NCBI GenBank assembly: GCA_030248215.1
Contig: JASANG010000916.1
Span: 124,001 to 188,000 of the forward strand
DNA length: 64,000 bases
Direction: 5' to 3'
Source of the DNA: Enoplolaimus lenunculus
Lineage: Eukaryota; Nematoda; Enoplea; Enoplida; Thoracostomopsidae
The stretch's first letter is position 1, and each line of letters starts with the position of its first letter. A model generated the notes under the pieces. That model was given only the letters and a program-made list of their open reading frames with translations. It ran no database searches and was not told the DNA's origin. Shown here piece after piece: positions 12,088 through 23,908 of the stretch. Made by a program: the position numbers and the translations under genes.

Positions 12088-12278
12088 GACCCATGTACCG
12101 AACTGGACCGGATCGTTTTCCGTAGAGGCTTTAATACAGTTAGTTTAAGCTTTAGACTGAATTCTTTGCTTAGGCTTAGGCTTAGGCTTAGGCTTAGGAA
12201 TAGGTTCATCCTTACGCTTAGGCTTAGGCTTAGGAATCTGCATATACTACTGTTCCGGCCCTGTTCTATACATGGGCC
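12088..12278 (+). mobile_element. Family A MITE, copy 2
   Basis: Perfect 8-bp target duplication ACAAAAAT. Right end CTATACATGGGCC; the left end is diverged (GACCCATGTACC). The interior holds four TTAGGC hexamers in a row, a spacer, then three more. Confidence 0.88.
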
Positions 12279-12449
12279 ACAAAAATTTTGCGTTTTCGAC
12301 ACAATTTGTAAACCATGCAACGTCGAAGTATTTGCTAATAACGACTTTTAAGAACTCTAGTGACTTGTGCATAGTGACTTGAGCACTGTGTGTGACAAGA
12401 TAGCTCTTTGGTTTCTGGATTAGCCATGACGCCCTTGTTTGAAACCGTG

Positions 12450-12576
12450 CCTTAGCAGGCAGGGGTGGCTCTTCTTCTGACGATCAAAATATTGTTTATA
12501 TTTTTTGTTTAAAATCTTGTTACGTTGCGGGCTCTCAAATGAAAGGTATGGGGGGTGGTTGCTTCGGCCCAGGTTT
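12450..12576 (+). mobile_element. Family B MITE fragment
   Basis: Right end GGTTGCTTCGGCCCAGG; the left half is degenerate. Confidence 0.45.
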
Positions 12577-12796
12577 AATACCCTATAACAAATCGTTCTG
12601 GATTCCTCGAACGGTTTGATAGTAACGTTATTTATGATGGTTTTTGATGTATGTTCAGCGCAGCGTCGTTGAAACTAACAAGCGCTGCTCTGATTGGTCC
12701 TTGGACCAAAACTAAAAGTTAAGCACGGTTGGGGTACACGTAGGCCTGAGTAAGTCCAAAACTTTAACTAAGTGCCGAGCCCAGCATGCACAGACC

Positions 12797-12918
12797 ATAC
12801 AATCGGCGTCTGGTTAACGAGTAATTGTCAAAAACTAATTTGGTGCTGTCTCAAATCGTTGGCAGCGCGCTAAATCAGTTATTTGACAACAACTCGTTAA
12901 TCAGACGTCTGATTGTGG
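12797..12918 (+). mobile_element. Short hairpin element
   Basis: GGCGTCTGGTTAACGAGTAA pairs with ACTCGTTAATCAGACGTCTG; inner arms AATTGTCAAAAACT and AGTTATTTGACAAC. About 120 bp. Confidence 0.65.
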
Positions 12919-12989
12919 AAAGTTTAACACCTTTGGACTCAGGTTAGCATGGTTCAGCGAATGGCATAAAATGCGTCTAACTTTTCGAT

Positions 12990-13168
12990 AAAATTTTTTG
13001 GGTCTCAACGGGGGGGGGGCTTTGGTACCTTAAAAATCAAATTTATCAAAAATTCTAATTTGAACGTTGAATGATCAGCGCATGTAGTGAGAAGCTGAAA
13101 TATGCAAAAATTTACAAAATCCAACCTATTTTGGGCAAGAGCCGGCTAAGGAGATAACGGAAAAGACC
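12990..13168 (+). mobile_element. Family L, mostly right arm
   Basis: GAATGATCAGCGCATGTAGT and TTTTGGGCAAGAGCCGGCTA. The left arm is truncated at a poly-G tract. Confidence 0.65.
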
Positions 13169-13659
13169 CGTTGAAACTACAATTGTTTTCTATAACTTTT
13201 TTACTATCTCACTATCAAAAAATTTATCTGTTCAACATTTGATATGCATTGACATTTTAAATTTAAAAAAAAACTAAATTTTAAAAACTTTTGTTTCCGA
13301 AAAAATAAACGACCTATAGCGGTTTACTTTAATCTTAATATTGTGATTTGTGCAGAAACGCTTGAACAAATTGTGATAGAAATATATTGCAAACAAATTG
13401 TATTAATACAAAATTATCTTAAAATAAAAATAATCTTATAATAAGAAATTGCAGATGCGATACGAACAAACCCATAATTGCTTTTGTTGATGAGATATAT
13501 AACTTTATTTCATTGGTGTTTGTCTATTTCAGATAAACTGTAACTATAGTATGTAATCAAATTTTTTATTTTAACCATTGGAGTAGTACCGAGAGAGGGG
13601 ACAGTAATTCACGACCCCAGCAATTCTGTATATACTTAATACAGTTTGACCACAGTTTC

Positions 13660-14200
13660 CGCAGAACTGGAGGAAATATTCGGGCACGAACCATGCTACT
13701 GGTTGAAATATTCGGGCCCTATTGCTGAACCTTGCTACTGATATAATATTCGACCATAAGGCTGAACCTTACCTTGCTACTGGTGAAATATTCGGGCCCT
13801 ATGGGTGAACCTTGCTACTGGTGAAATATTCGGGCCCTATGGCTGAACCTTGCTACTGGTGAAACATTCGGACCTTCTGGCTGAACCTTGCTACGGGTCA
13901 AATATTCGGGCCATAAGGCTGAACCTTGCTACTGGTTAAATATTCGGGCCTTACCGCTGAACTTTGCTACTGGTGAAACATTCTGCCCTATGGCTGAACC
14001 TTACCTTGCTACTGGTGAAATATTCGGGCCCTATGGCTGAACCTTGCTACTGGTGAAATATTCGGGCAATATGGCTGAACCTTGATACTGGTGAAATATT
14101 CGGGCCCTAAGACAGAAACCTGCTACTGGTGAAATATACGGACCTTACGGCTGAACCTTGCTCCTGGTGCAATACACGGGCTTATGGCTGTATCTTGCTT
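13660..14200 (+). repeat. 38-bp satellite array, about 13 units
   Basis: Head-to-tail units of about 38 bp with the core GAAATATTCGGGCCCTATGG then CTGAACCTTGCTACTGGT. Some units are extended by a few bases (ACCTTACCTTG). Units differ by scattered substitutions. There are no unique spacers, so this is a plain satellite. Confidence 0.9.
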
Positions 14201-14394
14201 AAAAATGCACTGTCATAAAACTTTCTTGATATTTTATCGTTAAAATGGCTAACCGATGCATAATATTGGTGTAAGATTGAAAAATTTTGGCATAATAAAC
14301 GATTAAGTGAGGCATTCTATATCTTGCTCTGCGCTTTGTCAAAAATGCGTGTCATAGTCAAAAAGAGTAAACTTCTATCGCGTCAAATCCTGCA

Positions 14395-14510
14395 AAGTAT
14401 GGTACGCTTGGCGATACAAAAAAACGCAACACGCGCTGGGTACATTTCAATATTGCATGCGTTGGCTATTAAAAGCGTGACATGATCATCCACTGTTTAA
14501 TATTTACCGA
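14395..14510 (+). mobile_element. Family J, half copy
   Basis: AAACGCAACACGCGCTGGGT and ATGATCATCCACTGTTTAAT. Confidence 0.5.
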
Positions 14511-14940
14511 GGGCAAAAATATAAATAATTATTTCAAATACCTCCGAACAGATCATGCGTACATCGTGAATTTCCTTTGATTATGACCTACACAGAGTGA
14601 CTTCTTGACATAACGTCGACAAACCTTGTCAAAAAGAATTGCGGTGTCCGATAGATACAAAAATTTGAAAATCAAAATATAACTGAATTTCCGCAATTTC
14701 AAAATTTCTAATATCTGCAGAGTTAGTGAAAGAAAAAAAACAGCGGACTAACATAGTACTCAAACAACTATAGTCGACTGCGGGGTGCATCTTGTAGAGA
14801 TTTGGGCCCCGTCCCTGGCTAAAGATTTTTTCGACAGCATAAACGAATCATTGAAGATTTTTCGACAGCATAAACGAATCATTGTATGTTAATTCGTACC
14901 TGCTTCTTGCCTTCATCTATGAACCTTTCATCATTTCTAG

Positions 14941-15129
14941 GGTAAATATAAAGAACCGGGGCGGAACAGTATCATAAGCATATCCCAAAGCCTAACCCTA
15001 AACCTAAGCGTAAGATTGAGCATATTCCTAAGCCTAAGCCAAGGAAAAAAAAATTAGTCTAACGCTTAAGCTTACTCTATCGCAGTCCCGCAGAAAAACG
15101 TTCCGCCCCTGATCTTTACATGAGTCCTT
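14941..15129 (-). mobile_element. Family A MITE, copy 3
   Basis: TTAGGC interior on the minus strand. Flanks ATTTCTAG and CTTTCTAG form a 7-of-8 target duplication. Ends are diverged (GGTAAATATAAAGAA and TTTACATGAGTC). Confidence 0.8.
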
Positions 15130-16276
15130 TCTAGTAACAATTAGAGTTCGCTGCGGGATTATCAAACCACCAACCACGAGCCAAAAAGTATTAACATAGC
15201 ATGCTGTCGAAAACAAAAATATTACTTAAAAACAAATAAAAATTCTCAAAGTAACAACAGGAAGTGGTGCGTAGAAAAGATTTTTTTCCAAAAAAATATA
15301 TATTTCTTAATATTAATCTTTATATATTTCGGAAATTTGATTCTTATATATAAAAATATCTATAATAGATTGAATTTGTCATCCTAAAATAGGACCATCA
15401 AACACACCATTCTTTGTGTCAAACTATTACAATCATAGTAGCAGAGTAAGCGAAATTCACCAAAATTGAAGCAGGTTTATTAAGCACCAGAGAAAAAAAA
15501 GGCTTTTGTCGGAGGCTCAAAGTTGTTTAAAATTTCATAAAATTATTTATGTTCATAAATTTGACCTAAAAAATTCTCAATTAATATCGGAAAAAATATA
15601 ATACATATTATCAACCATAACGCCACAGCTGGTTGCAATATCAAGCTCATTACATTGTAAAACCGTAAATTAGGCTTCGTTGTCTTGGGCGTCCTAAATA
15701 ATTTCTGGCCTTTAATTTAAGCTTTATCGTCAAGGGCAAAACATGAAGAAATAGAAGTGCGCAAACAAACTGTATCAAAACCGTTTATGACCAACGAAAA
15801 AGCCACGGTAGAGTCCATATTGAAGCAACTCAACTACTGCTGCACTACGGATGGCTGGATAGATCGTTTGGAGAGATATTAAAAATTTCAAGGACACCTA
15901 TGTACACATTTTAATACAGCATATACACCGTTATATATGTATATATATTTATATATAAATATATATATGAGTTGAACTCAATAAAATGTGACCACTACAT
16001 GTGTAAAAATTTTTCAACCGGCAGATGTTTGAAAATATTTGCATTGAACCCGAAGTAGGGGAAATATGCAGCTGGAAATAATCTTCAGTTTAACAACGTA
16101 AGCCACCGGCCAGTTGAACGATGATGAGAAACGTCCCCGTTCCTATGGTATCGGAGTTGGAATTCAGGCTTGAAACTGAGATCTCAGATGAAATAGAAAA
16201 TATTCATGTAAGAAATCGCTGTAATTGTACAAACGGCAGCAGTTGCATCCGGCTGTAGATTTTTATACCAAAAACT

Positions 16277-16723
16277 GACTCATGTAAAGATCAGAGGCGG
16301 AACGTTTTTCTGTGGAACTGCAATAGAATAAGCTTAAGATTTAGACTAATTTGGTGCTTGGCTTAGGCTTAGGCGTAGGAATATGCTCTTTCTAACGCTT
16401 AGGCTTAGGAATATGGTCATTCTAACGCTTAGGCTTAGGAATATGCTCATTCTAACGCTTAGGCTTAGGAATATGCTCATTCTAACGCTTAGGCTTAGGA
16501 ATATGTTCATTCTAACGCTTAAGCTTAGGAATATGCTCATTCTAACGCTTAGGCTTAGGAATATGCTCATTCTAACGCTTAGGTTTAGGAATATGCTCAT
16601 TCTAACGCTTAGTCTTCGGAATATGCTCATTCTAACGCTTAGGCTTAGGAATTTGCTCATTCAAACGCTTAGGCTTAGGAATATGCTCATAATTTTGTTC
16701 CGCCCCTATTCTTTACATTGGCC
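16277..16723 (+). mobile_element. Family A MITE, copy 4, with expanded 30-bp array
   Basis: Family A ends surround an interior expanded to about 450 bp, against about 190 bp in typical copies. Flanks share AAAAAC, an eroded target duplication. Confidence 0.85.
16361..16690 (+). repeat. 30-bp minisatellite inside family A copy 4
   Basis: About eleven 30-bp units built as CTTAGGCTTAGGAATATGCT followed by CATTCTAACG. This is the normal A-element interior segment repeated in tandem. Because 30 is a multiple of 3, long spurious open frames arise on both strands. Confidence 0.93.
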
Positions 16724-16982
16724 TAAAAACGCAATACAATGTAAAGTTTTAAACCATCATTTGGCTTCGTTATATTTTTTTACAAATATTACACAAATGT
16801 GAATGAAGTTTAAAACTTTTTACACTTGTAATCATAGCCGAAATTTAAATTGCTTCGCTTTAAAAAGTTCAAAGTTTCCGAAAAACAATAGGTTCAAATA
16901 TTCATCTCTCACGCATCGACAATTACCCATTATTTGATATTACGCAATCGTATTGCTTAGCTCAAGGATTACCGCCTTCCCC

Positions 16983-17172
16983 GCTAGCGGATCCCGAGGT
17001 GTGGGGTGGGTGTACGTCCCACCGGTCACAAAGCTGACAAAATTGGTACCTCTGAATCTTACAAGTTCCTTGCGCAGAAAATTGGCACATATATTGCATA
17101 TAGTGAAAATTGCGTTCGGTAACTTTTGCCAGCCTGCCCTCTACGTCATCAATTTCTGGATTCGCCGCTGCC
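16983..17172 (+). mobile_element. Family F hAT-like MITE, copy
   Basis: CTAGCGGATCCCGAGG on the left and TTTCTGGATTCGCCGCTG on the right. Confidence 0.65.
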
Positions 17173-17504
17173 CGCCCCCCTGATGCGCATTGTATAGAAT
17201 TAAATTTCTACATTTTCTCATCATAAATTTTTCAAGTTCAGAAAAAGTTTTTTTTCAAGGTTTTTTAGGCAAAACTTACACTAAGAACACTAATTTCAAA
17301 AATAGATTTCGACAAATCTAACAGTATTGAAATGATATTTTTGAAATTTCCGCTGATTGAAATTGGCAGTTGCCGTTTGTTGGCATCCGTCAGAAAGTAT
17401 AGTCTCGTTTCCACAATAACGATGTGACTTATACATCTCTTACGTTTCATCAGGTTAACTCGTCTAAAAATTTTGAGATTCTAATTTCATGCTTACACAG
17501 GATT

Positions 17505-17720
17505 ATCCTACCTACTCACTAAAAGCTTAAAGTAACTTGATTTAAGCGTAAGCTAATCCAGCAGCATTAAACTCACTTTCTAGGTTAACTAAACTAAACA
17601 TGTAGGTTTACACTTACACTAATTTATAATCTTACATAATTTAGTTTATACTAAACTTAATGAATTCTTAATGTATACACATCATTTCTGAGCTGCACTT
17701 GTTACTTAAATGGAAAAAAT
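17505..17720 (+). mobile_element. Family P AT-rich repeat
   Basis: ACTTGATTTAAGCGTAAGCT, ACTAAACTTAATGAATTCTT and TGAGCTGCACTTGTTACTTA, in the same order at 60215 onward. Confidence 0.65.
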
Positions 17721-17880
17721 CCGAGATATTTAACCGAGCAGAGTGTAGGGATTCGGGAAAAAATCGGACCTCCAAAAGTTACAAAACTAGCCTGTAGAAT
17801 ACCTATTTTTCTCTAATTGTAAAAATTTCGGTGGTATATTATAACTTGTACCATTAACACCTGTATAAGTATGGCCTACA

Positions 17881-18033
17881 TGGCCAGAGCAGCCATCCCA
17901 TCTCAATTTTGGAAAGGTACCGCAAAGAGGCCGCCCCCAAGGATTTCAAACAAAAAATTTAAAAATATTTTTATTTCATCACAAGGGGCCCGAACCCCGC
18001 AATTTTCGGGCGACCTCACCCTAGCCTGATCCG
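17881..18033 (+). mobile_element. Family B MITE, diverged copy
   Basis: Left end GGCCAGAGCAGCCATCCC, right end AGCCTGATCCGGCC, with the C-rich/A-rich/G-rich order of the family. Confidence 0.55.
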
Positions 18034-18961
18034 GCCGTAATGACCAAGCATAAGGTACGTGCCAAACACCAATTTCGCTTCATCACATCCTCAAAACTAC
18101 TGGAATTCAAACTGATTTTGATTGTAAATACCAAACGTGCCCACCTCTGGATATTCGACCTTATTCAAAGAATGCAGCAACAATAGAAAACGGACTGTGT
18201 GTAAAAGTTAAGCGAAACGTAGTTTGCAGTGTGTTTACATAGCTTGCATAGTTTTGCAATTTTACTACGCCGTCTGCTGAATTTCGAAGCTTACAAGTTT
18301 CATAAAGCAATATTTTCCTCAACGACAAACGAGCACAGATATAAAAGGAGGGAGGCGATGGGTGGCTCATCACAAATTTAGGCTTTATCCGGTTAAAATG
18401 TTGCGTTGTTGAATCACACTTAACCATTTGTCAATGTCTTACTTATTACTAATTGTATATATATTTTGATTTCGTTTTCGGAGACAAGTCCCTATGATTG
18501 CTAGTTTTCTGGCATAGCAGCGCAAGGTGTACACCTTGCTACAGTTGAGGCTACAGTTTTGAAGCGAGATGAGCGATAAGTATATACTTTTTTCAAAGAA
18601 AATAGGGGAAAATTTACAAAACTTGATGTAAAGCGTAGTGGAACTTAACTTGTGATATAAAGCGTAGTCGATCAAAATGCTTTAGGAACCGATTAAATCC
18701 ACATATTGTTTTAGGTATTAAAAAGCGAAATTTTATCAAACAGTTAAGAGTAAAAACTCGTTTGAGGTACATAATAGTTCTACTTAAAACTTTACAGAAT
18801 TTTTAAGCTTCACATTTAATGAGGGCAGTTTGAACTGAATATCAGTTGAAACAATTTCAAGCTAAATATTATCTGTTAATGGCAGTTACTAAACCTGGAA
18901 TCGAGTTATACTGTGAACTTTTTGGGATAATGGTACAATTTTAGTGTTCTGCTGTTCTACA

Positions 18962-19216
18962 ACACTGTACATTTCCGTGAGTTGATTTGAACTCAGGGTG
19001 AGTTGAATGACTCAGTCTGAGTCAGGACTATCACAGAACTCAAACTTTTGAGTTGATTCAATTCATGCAAATTTATTTAATCAACTCACACAGAGTCAAC
19101 TCAACTCAGAGTAGGAATCAACTTAACTGAGAGTGAGTTAATGTAAACTGATATTAATTCAGAAATATCCAACTCGCTAGCTGAATTGATTAATCAACTC
19201 ATTGCAATTTACAGTA
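18962..19216 (+). mobile_element. Family D foldback MITE, copy 1
   Basis: About 255 bp with inverted ends ACACTGTACATTTCCGTGAG and CTCATTGCAATTTACAGT. The body is nested palindromes of AACTCAGAGTGAGTT and TGACTCAGTCTGAGTCA. Confidence 0.85.
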
Positions 19217-19462
19217 TGAAGGGAGTCTTATGGATTTTAAGCAGACGCTAATAGTTCCTATAGTCCATTGGTAACAAATATTTAATTGATTGCGTTTGGC
19301 CGATAATTTATTCAACAACATTAACAGAATTGTATGTTAGAAATAACTTCCGTTCTTGTTTACCCCCTCGGCCGGCGCACACAGTTTTTTCCGCAGTATT
19401 TTTACATTATCACATGCTTGGGTTTGAGTTCAAAGTTAGGCTTAGGCTCAGGTTTAGGTCAG

Positions 19463-19640
19463 CAACGCATCCAGAAATTTCTGACGGGGGGCAGGTTGAC
19501 CATAGTTAAGAAACGGCCAATTTTTAATGTATGCTATGTGCCAATTTTCTGAGGTGGTGAATTTTACCAAGGAACCTTAGCATTTTATCACAAAAAAATT
19601 TTCTGACGGCAGGCGACGGACGCCCCCGTCTGAATATGAT
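19463..19640 (+). mobile_element. Family F MITE, copy
   Basis: AACGCATCCAGAAATTTCTG on the left; AAATTTTCTGACGGCAGGCG near the right. Confidence 0.6.
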
Positions 19641-20052
19641 AGTCGCTTAAGCTAAAATTCGTTATGCGTGGGCCGGGATTTTTAAGTGTGAGAAACTTAA
19701 AACAAGTGCCGAAACTTCTTTTGACCCTTCAGAAATATTGCTTTCCGCTGCCGCAAACTATTCCTGGATGTGAGACTAAGCGTTTATAATTTTCTCACAA
19801 AAATTTCACTCTGAGTTGAAACAATAATAATTTTTAAAAAGTAGTTTCGTTGTATTTCGTTTTTGAGCAATTTAAATTTCAATAGTTCCTTTGTAGCTAT
19901 AGCTGTACAGCTATGTGGTCTCATTTTGTTAGCAACATTGTAAGGAACTCATTGACATCCGGAAAATGCTTTATTTTGTCTTTACTATTATTTCAAAAAC
20001 TGGTCTCAACTAGAAAATTTTTCAGCTTAAAATTTAAAAAATACGTGGGAAC

Positions 20053-20220
20053 CACGGGCGTCCGCACGGAGGGCTTTAGGGGCCTTGCTACCCCAAATCC
20101 GGCTGGTTCTCTTTGCAAATTGACTCGGTGTAAAAGTAAGCAATTTTTTTAGTTGCAATTGTAGGGGCGTCCCAAAATTGTTCGGTGCCTTCCAAACATA
20201 ATTTTCTGTGGATGCCCCTA
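20053..20220 (+). mobile_element. Family H hAT-like MITE, copy
   Basis: Ends CACGGGCGTCCGCA and TGTGGATGCCCCTA. Flanks GTGGGAAC and GTGGGAAA (7 of 8) are an 8-bp target duplication. Confidence 0.8.
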
Positions 20221-20498
20221 GTGGGAAATACGCAGGTGTTTTGTGCAGTTTTAAGGAAAATGAGTTAAAACCGTTATCTCGGACAACTATAAGAAGGCAC
20301 TTAGCGTTCAGAGTGAGTCCCATGCGCCGTTGTATTTTTACAAAAATATGCTTATATCAAAGGTGAATCACAACTCCGACACCAGCTCAACATATGTAAT
20401 CGAAACAAGTAAGACATTTTCACCGGTGAACAATTTGAAGGACACTATTTTTTCGTAAGGGTGGGGTCAACCTCATTGAAGGTTCGAACCGTTTCTAG

Positions 20499-20638
20499 CC
20501 AGAGCCGGCAAAAGCGCTCCCAACCCCCCTCCCCTGGGGAGCCCGAACGTTGGGGGCCCTTTTTGGTAAGTTAAAAACTTTTTGGGGACGACGAAGTTAT
20601 CGAGCTGTGAAGCGAGTGTCCTAACGCCGGTCCTGGTT
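20499..20638 (+). mobile_element. Family B-like MITE, diverged copy
   Basis: CAGAGCCGGCAAAAGC on the left, AACGCCGGTCCTG on the right, with C-rich then G-rich tracts. Confidence 0.45.
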
Positions 20639-20732
20639 CTAGCCCTTGAACTGCTTTAAACCTGGATTGCAAACTAAAATCCTATACTAATAGTAGATAT
20701 TATGATAACGAACTAAAACAATGTGACCCCTC

Positions 20733-20975
20733 ACACTGTAAATTCTAGTGAAGTGATTTTAATTCAGAATGAGATAAGTCTCTAAGCCTGAATTAGGTCT
20801 TTCCAAACTAAGCATTCTGAAATGATTAAACTCATTTTGAGTTAATTATTCAACTCACCCGGAATTAAAACAACTCAGAGTGAGTTAAGGTTTACCGTTA
20901 TTTTGCTCAGAAATAACCAGAAATGATTAGTTCTTGCTCTGAGTTGATTAATCAAGTCACTGGAAATTACAGTGT
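20733..20975 (+). mobile_element. Family D foldback MITE, copy 2
   Basis: Ends ACACTGTAAATTCTAGTGA and TCACTGGAAATTACAGTGT with the AACTCAGAGTGAGTT interior. Confidence 0.85.
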
Positions 20976-20994
20976 AACAGTAATTTGATTTTCT

Positions 20995-21200
20995 CCAAAA
21001 TTTAAGGTAGGATTCTCAGCAAAACACCCATCTGATAGCAGTCCAGGGCTCTATAGATTGCACCTTGTCAGAACTGCGCGATCGGGACGACCCCTTTCCT
21101 CGAAGTACCGTGAATATAATTGGTTTTTCACGCCGGGAATCGAACCTCGGACCTCTAGCTTGCGAGTCAAACGCGCTACTCATTACACCACGCGGCCCAT
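20995..21200 (-). mobile_element. tRNA-derived SINE-like element
   Basis: On the minus strand the head has box A-like TGGTGTAATGAGTAGCG and box B GGTTCGATTCC at tRNA spacing. The acceptor arms do not pair (GGGCCGC against GCGTGAA). About 130 bp of non-tRNA body follow. Hence a SINE or tRNA relic, not a functional tRNA gene. Confidence 0.6.
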
Positions 21201-22165
21201 ATCATAATTTCTCCTGGTGTTAAATGAGCACGAGTATGCATGTGTCTTAACATTACACACTCTGCACATACACCAGCTGCGCCGCATATACTCAAACATC
21301 TAAATCCTAAAAATAGTCAACTATTTAAAAACTATGATCTCACATTTAGTTTGTCGAGCAACTCTGAGTTCTGGAGCAACTCTGAGTTCTGATTTGAACT
21401 CGAATGGCATTGAACTACAACTAAAACAGAAAACCGTGTGCGGGTATTTTTTTCAAAATTTTAAATTATTTCAAACTGTCACTAGTATTAAGCAACGAGG
21501 GTTACGCTATAGTGCAAATGCAATATACAATATATTGCAAAACAATAATTGCTAATTTAGCGCACAATATTGCTAGTTTGCATAAATGTGTAAGCGGTTA
21601 GGGTGAGCTCGTATAGAAGTGGGTGGTGATTTTTTTGATTATTTGTTTTATTCGAAGTTGTAAAGTTTCAACGCAGAAGTTACTTAGTTTTGCTCACATT
21701 GTGCAAAATAATTAATTATGTTGTACCGCATAGTAGGTTGATCTATTAGAAGAGAGATAGGGGCAGTAAGGGGGTGGCTTGTCTGTTCTTAAGAGTTTGA
21801 AATCAGAAGCGTCAAACGATGAATATTAATATATATACTTATATAATAGAAGTTTTTGTTTCTAAATTTAAACAATTACTTAGCTAGTGCTTATTCGGAG
21901 CGTATATATTTAGCACTAAAAATTTAGCTATTAGTTTGATTTCAAATTTCAAAACTTTGCGTTATAGATTCTGGAAAAATTTAAGCATCAATGAATTGCA
22001 ATCATTGTCGGAGTGTTTTGCAATCAGACTTGGTGAATCAGCAGCACGAATTGCATACGTATGTATATATAGATTTTGTGTAAATCAATTTCTGTCACCT
22101 AACATATACCCTGCACATTTCAGTGTGTTGATTTTAACTCAGAATGAAGTATATTACTCAATCTG

Positions 22166-22418
22166 CACTGTAAATTTCAGTGAGTTAATTTTAACTCAGA
22201 ATGAGTTGAATCACTCAGACTGAGTTAGGACTATCAGAACTCAGAATTTTTAGTTGATTCAATTCACTCTGAGTTAATTAATCAACTCACCCAGAGTCAA
22301 CTCAACTCAGAGTGATAATCAACTCAACTCAGAGTGAGTTAAAGTTTACTGTTATTAACTCAGAAATAACCAACTCGCTAGTTGAATTGATTAATCAACT
22401 CATTGGAATTTACAGTGT
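22166..22418 (+). mobile_element. Family D foldback MITE, copy 3
   Basis: Ends CACTGTAAATTTCAGTGAG and CTCATTGGAATTTACAGTGT. A partial left end precedes it at 22120-22165, giving a tandem start. Confidence 0.85.
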
Positions 22419-22612
22419 GAGTTAGGACTATCAGAACTCAGAGTTCCAATTCAATTCAACTCATTCTGAGTTAACCAGCTCACCCAAAATCAACTCCACT
22501 CAGAGTAAGAATCAAATCAACTCAGATTGAGTTAGTGTACACCAATATTAATTCAGAAATAAACTATCTCGCAAGTTGAGCAGAGTAATCAACTCATTGG
22601 AATTTACAGTGT
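22419..22612 (+). mobile_element. Family D, partial copy in tandem
   Basis: Follows copy 3 without a gap and lacks its own left terminus; ends CTCATTGGAATTTACAGTGT. Tandem sharing of an end suggests unequal exchange or insertion into a D terminus. Confidence 0.8.
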
Positions 22613-22919
22613 ATTCATTACGAAAATAAGTTTCTTCAATATTCACAATTCAGAGCGACCGGCACTTTTTGACGACTTATACATTGTGTTTTTGTGAACT
22701 TTTGCAGCTGGTTTTTTTCTTTTGAATCAAAAAATACATTTCAAAATACACTAAAATCAGGCTGTATACCTTGCGTTGAAATACATATTAATCTTGATTA
22801 AAAGTCTATAATACTCATTAACTTAAATAAAATTAATTCAATGCAATACAAGCGACAGCTAAACAGCTTACAATTAATAATTTAACCTTTATGAAAAGAT
22901 TACTTCTAAAAGCGCGCTA

Positions 22920-22948
22920 CACACACATATATATATATATATATATAA
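22920..22948 (+). repeat. (AT)n microsatellite
   Basis: Short AT run preceded by ACACAC. Confidence 0.85.
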
Positions 22949-23742
22949 AGTATATGTGTTGTTGACCTGTTAAGTGCAGATCTTCAATTAGCATCTGGCT
23001 GTAGCAAAGCTATTGGAACTAAATATAGCTTTTCCAGATGAACGTTTCGACGGCACCTGAATTATTCGATCTGATTTGCAAATATCCCTAAGTAAGAATG
23101 TATATATTGCTAAAGCGGTAGAGTAATTCAATTATTTGCATTTATGCGCCTTTGACAATAAGGTGTCCCAAGGTTACATACACCAAATGCCATTCCCTCA
23201 GGTTGACACTAAGAAACATGACCATTATTATACTTACTTGTGAACCACAGGCCATGAAGCCAGTGAGGTTACAAGCTTCCAAAAATTTGCGATGTTCAGT
23301 TTTCCGGCCATTACGGCGATAATACCAAAATTTTAAAGCAAAAAACGTTTAGGCAAAATGGTTTTAGAAAAAAAACTACTTCCACTGTCAGAATTATTGA
23401 CTACATCTTGGTCTCATTTCCGGTTCTGGTTCCAGGTTGATTTCTGACAAATTTTGGCGACCTCGGGTTCTGACATTTCTCCATTCATTTTGTACCCTGA
23501 TTAATGTTCTTCAAAGTTGTGGGTCCATGGTATTCTTTTCTACACAGGACATAGGTACTGCTCTACGCTTTCGAAAACATGAAAGCAAGACCAGCGCGAC
23601 CATAAACAACATATGGAGCTATCTCATACCAACTAATAAACAAAATAGAAAAATGAAATAGAAACATGAAACTTTTATGTAACTCGGCTCAGTTTTCAAA
23701 ACTAGCAATTTTCAATATAATTTCATTGCCTAAACACTATTA

Positions 23743-23908
23743 CAAGGCCGGAGCAGCGACCCTCCATACCTCCCATTTGGGGCGGCGGCTTGATCCCAAA
23801 GAGGGCCGTAACAAGATTTTAAACCAAAAATTTGAAATATTAAGATCATCGCAAGGGGCGTTCACCTTGGAATTTTGGCGGGACCAACACCCTGCGTACT
23901 CTGGCACT
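23743..23908 (+). mobile_element. Family B MITE, copy
   Basis: Left end AGGCCGGAGCAGCGACCC, right end GCGTACTCTGGCACTG. Confidence 0.6.

Noticed and set aside
13660-14200. CRISPR-like array
   Set aside because: Units are head to tail without unique spacers, and the window is eukaryotic.
16346-16802. Open frames of 104-139 codons (LSVRMSIF / TLRLRNML repeats) on both strands
   Set aside because: They follow from the 30-bp periodicity of the minisatellite in family A copy 4.
21127-21199. Functional tRNA gene on the minus strand
   Set aside because: Acceptor arms do not pair and a SINE-like body follows.
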